Below are positions 1-7,877 of a stretch of DNA of 64,000 bases, one piece after another; within the stretch, counting starts at the first letter, position 1; each line of letters starts with the position of its first letter. Under the pieces are notes generated by a model. It saw only the letters and a list, made by a program, of their open reading frames with translations, did no database searches and had not been told where the DNA came from. The position numbers and the translations under genes are program-made. Source of the DNA: Sphingosinicella terrae (lineage in GTDB: Bacteria; Pseudomonadota; Alphaproteobacteria; Sphingomonadales; Sphingomonadaceae); the NCBI RefSeq assembly GCF_003347635.1, contig NZ_QDFY01000005.1, positions 1-64,000 of the forward strand, read 5' to 3'.

Positions 1-1
1 G

Positions 2-79
2 ATCGGAACCCTCCTCGACCACTTCCAACCTGCCGAATGCGCGAACTACCTCGCAAACAGCGGATATGCTTCAGTCTAA
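2..79 (+). mobile_element. IS630-family transposase, C-terminal fragment (cut by window edge)
   Basis: The open frame entering from the left edge encodes 25 residues ending in FQPAECANYLANSGYASV and then TAA. This closely resembles the conserved carboxyl end of IS630/Tc1-type DDE transposases (PAECANYF...GY). The catalytic domain lies outside the window, so intactness cannot be judged. No terminal inverted repeat could be identified in the 101 bases between this stop and the crotonase gene, which runs towards it on the other strand. The family assignment is from recall of the tail motif. Confidence 0.7.
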
Positions 80-180
80 GATGATCATGCTCTAGAGGGC
101 CGCTACGCCCGTTCCTTCATCACCCAGGCGCTTCTCACGCGAACGGCAGGAGGACCGGCGCGGCTCCTGTCGCCGCCCGG

Positions 181-987
181 TCAGCGGCCTTCGAACTTCG
201 GGGAACGCTTTTCGAGGAAGGCGGCAGTCGCCTCGGCGTGGTCGGCGCTTGCCATCGTCACCATCTCGAGCGCGATCGAGCTGTCCAGGACGATGTCGAG
301 CTGCGCGCGGATGCCCCGGTTGACCGACAGCTTGGTCCATTGCACGGCGAGCGGCGCCTTTGCCGCCAGCTCCTGGGCGAGCTCGAGCGCGCGAGGCAGC
401 ACGTCGTCGGCAGGGGCGACGTGGCCGGCGAGGCCCATCGCCTGAACCTCGGTGCCGCGAAGCAGCCGCGCCGTCATGAGCAGCTCTTTCGCCCGCGCGG
501 GGCCGATCAGCAGCGGCCATATGACGGCGCCGCCATCGCCCGCGACGAGGCCGACATTGACATGGGTGTCGCCGAACTTCGCCTGCTCGGCTATGACGAC
601 GATGTCGGCAAAGAGGGCCAGCGTCGCACCCAACCCGGTGGCATGGCCGTTCACCGCGGCGATGATCGGCTGCGGCGTATCCAGGATGTTGGTGAAGAGG
701 CGCCGGGTGGAGGCGGCGAGGCCGATCGAGTGAGTCACCGCTTTGGGCGTCCCCGCCCGCGCGGCCATCGCCTCGATGTCTCCGCCTGTCGAAAAGGCCT
801 TTCCAGCGCCGGTAAGGACGATCGCCCGCACTTCGGCATCGTCCGCGAGCAACGGCCAGACATCCTCCAGCTCGCGATGTCCCGCCCGGTCTATCGCATT
901 GTCCTTGTCCGGGCGGTTCAGGGTGACGGTCGCGATACCGTCGCGGCGTGCGACGCCCAGGAACTCGAACCGATCATATCTGCTCAT
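181..987 (-). CDS. Enoyl-CoA hydratase/isomerase (crotonase) family protein
   Basis: A 268-residue crotonase-fold enzyme acting on acyl-CoA thioesters. Both oxyanion-hole segments are visible: AFSTGGDIEAM near residues 64-74 and NGHATGLGATLALFAD near 113-128. The usual first catalytic Glu is not obvious (FGDTH where FGQPE is common), while Asp151 in VAGDGG sits where Asp-type isomerases of the family carry their base. Isomerase or hydratase action on a ring-derived CoA ester is therefore both possible. It is the last gene of the minus-strand catabolic run and ends 101 bases from the IS630 tail. The family is secure; the substrate is inferred only from context. Confidence 0.88.
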   Translation of the reverse strand: MSRYDRFEFLGVARRDGIATVTLNRPDKDNAIDRAGHRELEDVWPLLADDAEVRAIVLTGAGKAFSTGGDIEAMAARAGTPKAVTHSIGLAASTRRLFTNILDTPQPIIAAVNGHATGLGATLALFADIVVIAEQAKFGDTHVNVGLVAGDGGAVIWPLLIGPARAKELLMTARLLRGTEVQAMGLAGHVAPADDVLPRALELAQELAAKAPLAVQWTKLSVNRGIRAQLDIVLDSSIALEMVTMASADHAEATAAFLEKRSPKFEGR

Positions 988-1013
988 CGCGCGTCCCGGG
1001 TCACAGCAGCGGC

Positions 1014-1865
1014 TCAGGCACTTGCCTCGGCGAGGTCGGCCGGCGCCGCCTGAGCGTCGGTGCTGTACTCGGCCGGAATGCAGACCTCCACCACCGTATA
1101 ATCCTTGGTGAAGGCGGTGACATTATGCCGCAGTCCGGCCGGGATGAACATCGCGTCGCCTCGCTCGAGGCGGGCATGGCCGAAGCCTTCCACCCAGAGC
1201 TCCAGCCATCCGGTGAAGGGCATGAAGAACTGGTCCATGCTGTGATTGTGCCAGCCCGTGCCGCCCGGCGGCTGGTCGGCGATTCCGACGATGTGGATGT
1301 GCATGCGATTGCCGGTCGCAGCGATCGCGCCGATGTCGCGATAGGTGAAGAAGGAGCGGGGGCCGTTGCCGACGATATAGGATTCGGGCTCGTCCCGGCT
1401 GATGTGGAGTGCGTCGACCTTCGGCTCGCTGACGGCGACGCCGGTGCGGCGCATATAGTCCTCGATCAGCGCGAAGCTGCCTTCGCTGGTGAATTCCAGG
1501 GCCTCGAAATCGGGGCTGAAGGCGAACACGTTCGGATCGAGGTCGAAGGGCGGAAGCACGAGCGTGTCGCCCGTCGCGAGCTCGACCGGCTCGCCATTCG
1601 TCCGGCGCAGCTTCAGGCTCCCGGCCATGACGTGGAAATAGAGGAACTCGACATCGTCCGAGAACCAGCCACGGCGATTGCCGCCGGCGGTGGCGCGCAT
1701 GTGCTGCGCGCCGAGGAGGCCGTGCGATCCGGCGTGGAGCTTGAGGTCGCGAAATTCGAGACCGGAGCGTGCGCTCCGGCGCCACACCGCCTCGGAGACG
1801 GGCGCAAAGCCGAAGGTCAGCGGAAGGGGGCCGCGCTGGGTCCACTTCTGGCTCGTCACATTCAT
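1014..1865 (-). CDS. Two-domain cupin protein (possible dioxygenase or isomerase)
   Basis: About 283 residues with two cupin halves. The first (about residues 70-125) lacks metal-binding histidines. The second carries WHNHSMDQ near 208-215 and PAGLRHN near 245-251, giving His209, His211 and His250 with Gln215 in place of the usual Glu, so one metal site is plausible. This layout recalls bicupin ring-cleaving or isomerising enzymes, but no characterised family was recognised with confidence. ATG at 1865 is preferred: AGGAAAGG lies about nine bases upstream, and the in-frame TTGs further up are too close to it. It lies between the SDR and crotonase genes of the catabolic cluster. Confidence 0.8.
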   Translation of the reverse strand: MNVTSQKWTQRGPLPLTFGFAPVSEAVWRRSARSGLEFRDLKLHAGSHGLLGAQHMRATAGGNRRGWFSDDVEFLYFHVMAGSLKLRRTNGEPVELATGDTLVLPPFDLDPNVFAFSPDFEALEFTSEGSFALIEDYMRRTGVAVSEPKVDALHISRDEPESYIVGNGPRSFFTYRDIGAIAATGNRMHIHIVGIADQPPGGTGWHNHSMDQFFMPFTGWLELWVEGFGHARLERGDAMFIPAGLRHNVTAFTKDYTVVEVCIPAEYSTDAQAAPADLAEASA

Positions 1866-1910
1866 TCTCAACAACCTTTCCTGGTGCCGCTTGTCGTCAA
1901 AGCCTGATCC

Positions 1911-2696
1911 TCAGGCCGAAATAGCCTCGATGTGAAGGGCGCTGGTCAGCGTCACGCCGCCGTCGACGACGAGCGCCTGTCCGGTGACATAGCCGGCGGC
2001 GGGCGAGGCGAAGAACAGCATGGCCTCGGCGATGTCGGCGGGTGCTCCGCCCCGCTTCATGGGGATGCGCGCGATCGAGCCGTTGACGAAATCGGCCATT
2101 TCGGGTGCCGACAGCTTCTCGGTGACGATGAAGCCCGGCTCGACGGCATTGACCGTGATTCCTCTCGGCGCGAGCTCCAGCGCGAGATTGCGGACGAGAC
2201 CGTTCAGCCCCGCCTTGGAGGCCGAATAGTGGGCGAGGCCGACGGCATAAGCATGGTTGCCGGAGACGGACGAGGTGAAGAGGATCCTTCCGGATGACGA
2301 CGCTTCGATCAGCGGCAGGGCAGCCTGAACCAGCCAGAAGCAGGCCTTGAGGTTCACCGCCATCGTCCGCTCGAGATCGTCTTCGCTCAAGTCGCCGATC
2401 TGGGCGAAGGGCCAGACGCCGGCATTGTGGACGAGAATGTCGAGCGCGCCCTCCTGGTCGCGGATCCGGTCGACGAGGGCGAAGACCGCATCGCGCTCGC
2501 CGATGTCGACGAGCTCGAGCCGGGCCTTGCCGCCGCTTTCCTCGATCTCGCGCACAGTCTGCTCGCCCGGCGGCGCGCTCAGCGTCGCGACGACGACCTC
2601 GGCGCCTTCGGCGGCGAACCGCTTCGCGATCGCCCGGCCGATTCCCTGGCCGGCGCCGGTGACGAGCGCGACCTTTCCGGCAAGCGCGCCGTTCAT
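1911..2696 (-). CDS. Short-chain dehydrogenase/reductase
   Basis: A 261-residue classical SDR that would oxidise or reduce an alcohol/ketone with NAD(P). TGAGQGIG (residues 13-20) binds cofactor, NAG is at 91-93, the catalytic Ser lies in TSSVSG near 141-144, and YSASK is at 157-161. The ATG at 2696 overlaps the stop of the upstream dioxygenase gene as ATGA, which fixes the start and indicates translational coupling. A hydroxysteroid-dehydrogenase-like role would fit the KshA/KstD neighbours, but sequence alone does not define the substrate. Confidence 0.9.
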   Translation of the reverse strand: MNGALAGKVALVTGAGQGIGRAIAKRFAAEGAEVVVATLSAPPGEQTVREIEESGGKARLELVDIGERDAVFALVDRIRDQEGALDILVHNAGVWPFAQIGDLSEDDLERTMAVNLKACFWLVQAALPLIEASSSGRILFTSSVSGNHAYAVGLAHYSASKAGLNGLVRNLALELAPRGITVNAVEPGFIVTEKLSAPEMADFVNGSIARIPMKRGGAPADIAEAMLFFASPAAGYVTGQALVVDGGVTLTSALHIEAISA

Positions 2697-3598
2697 GCTT
2701 CGGGAGCCTGCGGCGGCGCCACGAAGCGGTGGCCCCACAGGCTTCCCCTGGTGGCTTCGAAGACGGGCTCCTGGCTCCAATCCTCGATCTGCCGACCGCC
2801 ATGGCCATATTCGACGGTGAAGCCGGTCGGCGAGTACATGTAGAAGGACACCATCTGGTCGTTGATATGCTTGCCCAAGGTCACCTGGAGCGGGATCTTC
2901 ATGTCCTCGGCACGATAGAGGCCGCGGCCCACGTCGTCGAACGACTTCACCTCCACCAGCACGTGGTCGGCTCCGGCCGGGTTGGGCATCTCGACGATCG
3001 CCACGCTGTGCTGGCGTGGGTTGTTGCAGTGGTAGAAGCGGATGCGGACCGGCGGCACGTCCGGCCCCATGTTGAAGTTGACCAGATCGGACAGGGCGAA
3101 GCCGAGCACCTGGGTCAGGAACTCGTCGGTCGCGTCGAAGGCGGCAGGGGCATTGAGCACGACATGGCCCATGCCGAGCGCACCGGTGACGAAGCCGGAG
3201 ACGCCGATCGGCGAGATGCAGGGCTCGTGGTCGGAGATCGCGCCCCAGAACAGCTCGTGCCGGTTGCCGGCGGGATCGCTGACGCGCAGGAATTGCTGGA
3301 CCTTGCGCAGCGCCACCTCCTCGGCTGAGCCGTGGCTATATTCGATGCCCCGTGCCTTGAGCTCGCTTTCGGCTTCGTCGAAGGCGGCCTTGGTCGGCAG
3401 CTCCCAGCCGGTGGCGAGATAGGCCTCGCTGCCATGGGGGACGATCGCATAGCGGAAATGGCGCTCGTCCATCTTCAGGTAGAGCGTGTCATTCTCTCCC
3501 TCGATCGGCATCAGGCCGAGCATGTCGACGCCGAAGCGCCGCCACCGGGCCATGTCGGCCGATCCGATGATCGCATAGCCCATGCCGCGAATGTCCAT
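2693..3598 (-). CDS. Type I extradiol ring-cleaving dioxygenase (HsaC/BphC-like)
   Basis: A 301-residue two-module vicinal-oxygen-chelate enzyme predicted to cleave a catechol ring meta to its hydroxyls using Fe(II). The metal ligands His145 (GMGHVVLN), His212 (GADHVLVEV) and Glu263 (FTVEYG) are all present. So are the second-shell residues matching BphC: His197 (RQHS) and His244/Asn246/Asp247 (GKHINDQ). The enzyme therefore looks catalytically complete. Length is typical of BphC and HsaC. GGGAGG precedes the ATG at 3598. With KshA- and KstD-like neighbours, a secosteroid catechol such as 3,4-DHSA is an attractive but unproven substrate; another polycyclic or biphenyl-type catechol is possible. 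Confidence 0.9.
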   Translation of the reverse strand: MDIRGMGYAIIGSADMARWRRFGVDMLGLMPIEGENDTLYLKMDERHFRYAIVPHGSEAYLATGWELPTKAAFDEAESELKARGIEYSHGSAEEVALRKVQQFLRVSDPAGNRHELFWGAISDHEPCISPIGVSGFVTGALGMGHVVLNAPAAFDATDEFLTQVLGFALSDLVNFNMGPDVPPVRIRFYHCNNPRQHSVAIVEMPNPAGADHVLVEVKSFDDVGRGLYRAEDMKIPLQVTLGKHINDQMVSFYMYSPTGFTVEYGHGGRQIEDWSQEPVFEATRGSLWGHRFVAPPQAPEA

Positions 3599-3783
3599 AA
3601 TGCCTCCCGCTTCAGAGCGATTCCTCGCCGGATGGGCTCATCCAGCGACCCGGAAATCGCGACAGTCCAAGAAGCTGAAGCGCCCGACCCGATGCGATCG
3701 GATCACGCCCCAGCGCATGTCGGTTCGAGGATAAGGTCACGCAAATGCCCAAGAGCGGCCAACCCTCATTGATCGGGAGCCTT

Positions 3784-3798
3784 CCGAGATTTTGTCGG
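3784..3798. promoter_or_regulatory. Candidate operator: 15-bp near-palindrome shared with 7777-7791
   Basis: On the minus strand this reads CCGACAAAATCTCGG. The identical 15-mer occurs at 7777-7791 on the plus strand, in the kshA-like/flavin-reductase divergent promoter region. Its ends are complementary (CCGA/TCGG). It lies in the 212-base gap between the NTF2-like gene and the dioxygenase gene, upstream of the latter. A second promoter under the same regulator is the simplest reading. No regulator gene lies in the visible cluster. Confidence 0.5.
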
Positions 3799-3810
3799 CC
3801 TTGCAAGCGT

Positions 3811-4245
3811 TCAGGAGGGAAGCAGCGCCTCGTGCGGCTCCATCTCGTCCCAGAGTGGGCCGAACAGGAAACGTAGGAACGCCTCGTCCGCGTAGAGGCG
3901 CTCGCCGCGTAGTTTCTCCTGCCCGTAGACGAGGATGGTGAGCAACTGGGTCACCCTCACGCTGCCGTCCGCCGCTCGCCACCACACGGTACTTTCCTTC
4001 TGGTGACCGGGCCGGTCGGTGCTCTCGTAATGCACGGTCGCATCGACGAAATTGTGCAGCACGTTCTCCATGAAATAGCTGTAGTAGCGTCGGACCTTGC
4101 CGGTGCCGCACAGCTTCAGGCCGACGGGAAACAGTTCGTAGATCGGATCCGCTTCGAGCGTCGCCAGCGTCCCTTCGAGATCGCCGCCCATCTCCGCCAC
4201 CGAGTGTCGACGCGCCACTTCGACGAAATGCTCGATGCCGGCCAT
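3811..4245 (-). CDS. NTF2/SnoaL-fold protein
   Basis: About 144 residues with the overall pattern of nuclear-transport-factor-2-like proteins (LEGTLATLEADPIYELFPVG, then YYSYFMENVLHNFVD). The fold covers ketosteroid isomerase, SnoaL cyclases, dehydratases and many non-catalytic proteins, and no decisive catalytic residues were recognised. ATG at 4245 is preferred because GAGGATGAGG sits just upstream and it begins ten bases after the previous stop; an upstream ATG at 4278 would overlap the KstD-like gene. Because the fold includes steroid isomerases, a role in handling a ring ketone is reasonable but speculative. Confidence 0.78.
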   Translation of the reverse strand: MAGIEHFVEVARRHSVAEMGGDLEGTLATLEADPIYELFPVGLKLCGTGKVRRYYSYFMENVLHNFVDATVHYESTDRPGHQKESTVWWRAADGSVRVTQLLTILVYGQEKLRGERLYADEAFLRFLFGPLWDEMEPHEALLPS

Positions 4246-4255
4246 GCCCTCATCC

Positions 4256-5950
4256 TCAATCGTTGGCGCCGACCGCATGCTTGGCGGCCAGGAATCCGAA
4301 GGTCATCGCCGGACCGAGGGTCGATCCCGCTCCGGGGTAGGAATGGCCCATTACCGAGGCGGAGCAATTGCCGCAGGCATAGAGGCCGGCAATCGGCTCG
4401 CTTTGCTCGTTGAGCACCCGACCACTCTCGTCGGTGACGAGGCCGCCATTGGTGCCGATGTCGCCCGGATAGATGGGGAGGCCATAGAAAGGCGGCTTCT
4501 CCAGCGCCCGCAGGTTCGGGTTGGGCTGCACCTTGGGATCGCCGTAATAACGGTCATAGGCGTTGCCGCCCCTCTGGAAATCCTTGTCGTCGCCGCTGCG
4601 CGCGAAGCCGTTGAATCGCTCGATCGTCTCTTTCAGCGCCGCGGCCGACAGGCCGGCCTGACGCGCGAAATCGTCCCAGTCGCCGGCCTTGACGAGGATC
4701 GACCGCATCTCCTTGGGAATGGTGCTGTCGGGCATGCCGGGCAGCATCGGCCCCACGGGATAGGCGGCGCGATACTGGCTGTCGAAAATGAACCAGGAGG
4801 GGATGGTCGGCGCCTCGGGACGGTTCTCCGAGAGCATCTTGTGTCCGGCGACATGATAGGACAGCGCCTCGTTCATGTAGCGGCGGCCGATTTGGTTGAC
4901 GATGATGCAGCCCGGCAAGGCTCGCTCGAACGCCATCATCCGGGCGCGGTCCTCACCGGGTATCTTGATCGAGGGCGACCACCAAGCGGAGTCCATGTTC
5001 ATGACGGCCGCGCCCGCGGCCATGCCGGCCCGGATCGCGTCGCCGGTATTGTTCTCCTGCGCGCCGGTCCATGCCGTCGTCGCCGCCGCGTCGGGCAGAT
5101 ACTGACGGCGCATGTCGGTGTTGCGCTCGAAACCGCCCGCCGCCAGCAGCACGCCGCGTCGCGCGCGTATCCGGATGGTACGGCCGTCGCTCTCGGCGAG
5201 CACGCCGGAGACCTGGCCGTCGGAGCCGATCAGCTCGACGAGCTTCGTGTTGAGCCACAGCGGCACGCCCAGGCGGTCCATGGAGAGCTTCAGGCGGCCG
5301 ATCAGGGCATTGCCTAGCGTCAGGCGCCGGTCGCGCTTCGAGCGGAGCCGCTGCGGGATGTCGAACAGATAGCCGGCCATGACGCGCATGAAGACCTTGG
5401 TCCAGCCTGGCGGCCGCGTCAGCAGAGGGACCGACTCGATCGTCGTCCAGCTGACCCGTCCCAGGAAGGTCGTCAGCGGGTGCGGCGGGCGCAGATGCTC
5501 GAAATCCTTGCCGAGCTCGCGGCCGTGCAGCGGATAGCATTCGTGCGAGCGGTAGCCCAGCTTCGCGCCCGGTTTCTCCTGGTGATAGTCGGTATAGGGG
5601 AGGGGGCGCATCCTCAGCTCGGAATGGGCTTCCATCCATTGGAGCATCCGCGGAGCGCCGCGGACGAACGCCCAGACCTTCGCGTCCGGTACTTCGGGAT
5701 CGGTCAGCGATCGGACATAGGCGAAGGCATCCTCGGGCGAATCCTCGCGTCCTTCGGCCAGCGCATGGTGGCTGGCCGGAATCCACACGCCGCCGCCGGA
5801 GGTGGCGGAGGTCCCGCCGTAAAGGTCGCTCTTTTCGATGACGAGTGCCTCGTGGCCATGCACGGCCGCGGCGATCGCGCCGGTCATCGCGCCTGCCCCC
5901 GAGCCGACGACGAGCAGGTCGACTTCCTTGTCCCACGCATTCTCGGCCAT
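4256..5950 (-). CDS. FAD-dependent 3-ketosteroid dehydrogenase-like protein (KstD/fumarate-reductase family)
   Basis: A 564-residue flavoprotein with VVGSGAGAMTGAIAA near the N-terminus for FAD binding, LLAAGGFERN mid-protein and the C-terminal signature SYPGAGSTLGPAMTFGFLA that closely resembles KstD enzymes. KstDs introduce a 1,2-double bond into 3-ketosteroids. Related members of the family reduce other enones, so the exact substrate is open. ATG at 5950 has GGAAAGG at suitable spacing; an in-frame GTG two codons upstream is too close to it. It lies between two small NTF2/SnoaL-type genes and downstream of a KshA-like oxygenase, the enzyme that acts with KstD to open ring B. Confidence 0.85.
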   Translation of the reverse strand: MAENAWDKEVDLLVVGSGAGAMTGAIAAAVHGHEALVIEKSDLYGGTSATSGGGVWIPASHHALAEGREDSPEDAFAYVRSLTDPEVPDAKVWAFVRGAPRMLQWMEAHSELRMRPLPYTDYHQEKPGAKLGYRSHECYPLHGRELGKDFEHLRPPHPLTTFLGRVSWTTIESVPLLTRPPGWTKVFMRVMAGYLFDIPQRLRSKRDRRLTLGNALIGRLKLSMDRLGVPLWLNTKLVELIGSDGQVSGVLAESDGRTIRIRARRGVLLAAGGFERNTDMRRQYLPDAAATTAWTGAQENNTGDAIRAGMAAGAAVMNMDSAWWSPSIKIPGEDRARMMAFERALPGCIIVNQIGRRYMNEALSYHVAGHKMLSENRPEAPTIPSWFIFDSQYRAAYPVGPMLPGMPDSTIPKEMRSILVKAGDWDDFARQAGLSAAALKETIERFNGFARSGDDKDFQRGGNAYDRYYGDPKVQPNPNLRALEKPPFYGLPIYPGDIGTNGGLVTDESGRVLNEQSEPIAGLYACGNCSASVMGHSYPGAGSTLGPAMTFGFLAAKHAVGAND

Positions 5951-5968
5951 GTTCACCTTTCCAGGAAT

Positions 5969-6529
5969 TCAGTCGCCGAACGCGCTGCCGTCGCTGCGTC
6001 CGCTCGACAGGACCCGCGCGATTCCGTCCTCGCCGACGCGGCTCATCAGGAACGAGGTCTGTCGGAACCGCATCTCCCGAATCAGCCAGCCCTGCGCCCC
6101 GCGGACGTAGCGGTCGCGATATTCTCCGGTGAGCTGGATCGTGAGGCGCTCGGCGAAGCCCCACTGCCAGGAGGGAGGGGCCATGACGCTGAGGAAGAAC
6201 TGGTCCCACAGGCCTTCGGCCTCGTTCTCGCCGGTCAGGGTGATGCGCGGATTCTGCCCCGAATGCATGTTGAAGGCGCCGGGCGCCGCGCCGGCCCGGC
6301 GTACGAAGTCGATGAACGCTTCCGGCCCGTCGACCTTCGGCACCCCCTCCATGTCGATCGAGGCGTCGTCGGCGAAGCAGGCGCGGACCGCCTCCAGCTG
6401 ACGGCGGTCGAGGCTCGTCCAATAATGCGACTTCAACTGGCGAATGGCCTCAATGTCCTCGAGCTTCCTCAGCCGACGCTCGAGCGCCTCCAGCCTTTCC
6501 GTCTCCGTGCCTGGCGGGGACTTCCTCAC
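5969..6529 (-). CDS. SnoaL-like / ring-hydroxylating dioxygenase small-subunit-like protein
   Basis: A 186-residue NTF2-fold protein with an N-terminal helical stretch (ERLEALERRLRKLEDIEAI) and the common LKSHYWTSLDRRQLEAVRACFADDA segment of SnoaL-like proteins. Its GTG start overlaps the stop of the Rieske oxygenase gene as GTGA, so the two are probably translationally coupled. That suggests a partner of the oxygenase, such as a beta-like subunit, or an enzyme acting on its product. KshA-type oxygenases normally work without a beta subunit, so an independent catalytic role is equally likely. Confidence 0.8.
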   Translation of the reverse strand: MRKSPPGTETERLEALERRLRKLEDIEAIRQLKSHYWTSLDRRQLEAVRACFADDASIDMEGVPKVDGPEAFIDFVRRAGAAPGAFNMHSGQNPRITLTGENEAEGLWDQFFLSVMAPPSWQWGFAERLTIQLTGEYRDRYVRGAQGWLIREMRFRQTSFLMSRVGEDGIARVLSSGRSDGSAFGD

Positions 6530-7611
6530 GCCGGAACGGCCGTTCGGGCTGCTTCAGGCGCCGGCGGCATCCCGCGTACCGGATGGATCCCCTCGACTCG
6601 GGCGAGAATCGCCTCGGCCTCCGATCGCGGCCGGTAGAACTGGCTGTACCAGATGCGCGCCTTTCCGAAAGGGCCGTCCGTCGGAAGTTGGAGCACGTTG
6701 AAGCAGGGCGCCTTGTTGGTCCAGATGTCGAAATCCTGCGCGAAGGCGAGCCGACTGGTCTCCTGATAGGCGCGGGCCGCAGCGACGTCCTCCTCCGTCG
6801 GAGAATCGCTCGGCGATTTGACCAGCAGGGCGTGCCAGGCCTTCACCACGCCGTCGTCGACGGGGGTATGGGCAATGAACATCATTGCCTCGAAAAGGCC
6901 CGTCACCCGCGACATGAGCACACCGGGGCCGGTATACCAGGTGCCGGTTTCCAGCATGGCGTTGTTCGTTACGAGGGTTCTATGGCCGCCGCCCTGCCGC
7001 TGCACGGCAACATGGGCGCGAAACTCGTTCTCGTAATATTCGACCGTAGAGCCGTGGACAGGTCCCAGATGCGTGAGATCGGCGATATTGTCGACGATCT
7101 CCTGCGGATGGCATTTCATCACGCCCAGACGATCGAAGGTCCAGCGGACGTAGGACGGATCATCCCATTGCGGCAGCGCGGGAAGGTCGTAGTCGGGCTC
7201 CCTCTCCTCGGGATCGTGCCACGTGAAGATGGCGCCGTAGCGCTCCTCCGCCCGGTAGGTCTTGATGCGGGCGGCGGCCGGAATGCGCCCGTCGAAATAG
7301 GGGATCTCGTTGCAGATTCCGTCCGGTCCGAAGCGCCACGCATGATAGGGGCAGCGGATATTGTCGCCCTCGATATGAGATCCGTCATGGACGACATAGG
7401 AGGAGCTGTTCGCGGCGAGATGCGTCTTCATGTGCGGGCAATAGGCATCCATCAGTACGACTCGCCCGCTCTCGCCTCGATAGAGGACGAGATCCTTGCC
7501 GAAGAAGCGCAGCGCCAGCGGCTTGCCCTCCAGCTCGTCGCTGTCGGCGATCATGAACCAGCCGCGGGGGTAGGTGAACGGCCCGATCTTGTATTCAGCG
7601 GTGGTTGCCAT
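6526..7611 (-). CDS. Rieske non-heme iron oxygenase, KshA-like alpha subunit
   Basis: A 361-residue oxygenase. The Rieske [2Fe-2S] ligands are Cys58 and His60 (CPH) and Cys87 and His90 (CPYH). The mononuclear iron site follows in DNIADLTHLGPVH, with His181, His186 and bridging Asp178. The segment CPYHAWRFGPDGIC and what follows resemble 3-ketosteroid 9-alpha-hydroxylase. About ten extra residues (SSSYVVHDGS) lie between the two Rieske pairs compared with mycobacterial KshA. No ferredoxin or reductase partner is encoded nearby. GAGGGG precedes the ATG. It is the first gene of the minus-strand catabolic run. The family is secure; the steroid substrate is inferred. Confidence 0.9.
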   Translation of the reverse strand: MATTAEYKIGPFTYPRGWFMIADSDELEGKPLALRFFGKDLVLYRGESGRVVLMDAYCPHMKTHLAANSSSYVVHDGSHIEGDNIRCPYHAWRFGPDGICNEIPYFDGRIPAAARIKTYRAEERYGAIFTWHDPEEREPDYDLPALPQWDDPSYVRWTFDRLGVMKCHPQEIVDNIADLTHLGPVHGSTVEYYENEFRAHVAVQRQGGGHRTLVTNNAMLETGTWYTGPGVLMSRVTGLFEAMMFIAHTPVDDGVVKAWHALLVKSPSDSPTEEDVAAARAYQETSRLAFAQDFDIWTNKAPCFNVLQLPTDGPFGKARIWYSQFYRPRSEAEAILARVEGIHPVRGMPPAPEAARTAVPA

Positions 7612-7877
7612 GTTCGCTCGCCCCTCGCCGGTCCGGCCGACCCGTCCGGATGGACGCGGGCGCTCGGAGACCGTTCGTCATCTCTCCTTCGGGCACCGCA
7701 TCTGGCGCGCGATGGCCGCCGCCCGATCCTAGGCGATCGAGGCTGGGGCGCTAATCGCCTAGAGATTGGCGGCGATCCGACAAAATCTCGGCGCATCTCC
7801 CGGCTGCGACCAATTTGCAGTGGCGGGGAGAAGGTTGATCGGTCGCCGGCGCAGGCGCGGGCCGGCAGGAAAGAAGG
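7612..7877. promoter_or_regulatory. Divergent promoter region of the catabolic cluster
   Basis: This 266-base non-coding gap separates the oxygenase operon (minus) from the flavin reductase (plus). It contains a perfect 9-bp inverted repeat, CTAGGCGAT at 7729-7737 and ATCGCCTAG at 7754-7762, spaced by 16 bases. Just beyond, at 7777-7791, lies CCGACAAAATCTCGG, also found at 3784-3798. Two distinct regulator sites, or one dimer site plus an auxiliary one, are plausible. No -35/-10 pair could be assigned with confidence. Confidence 0.6.
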
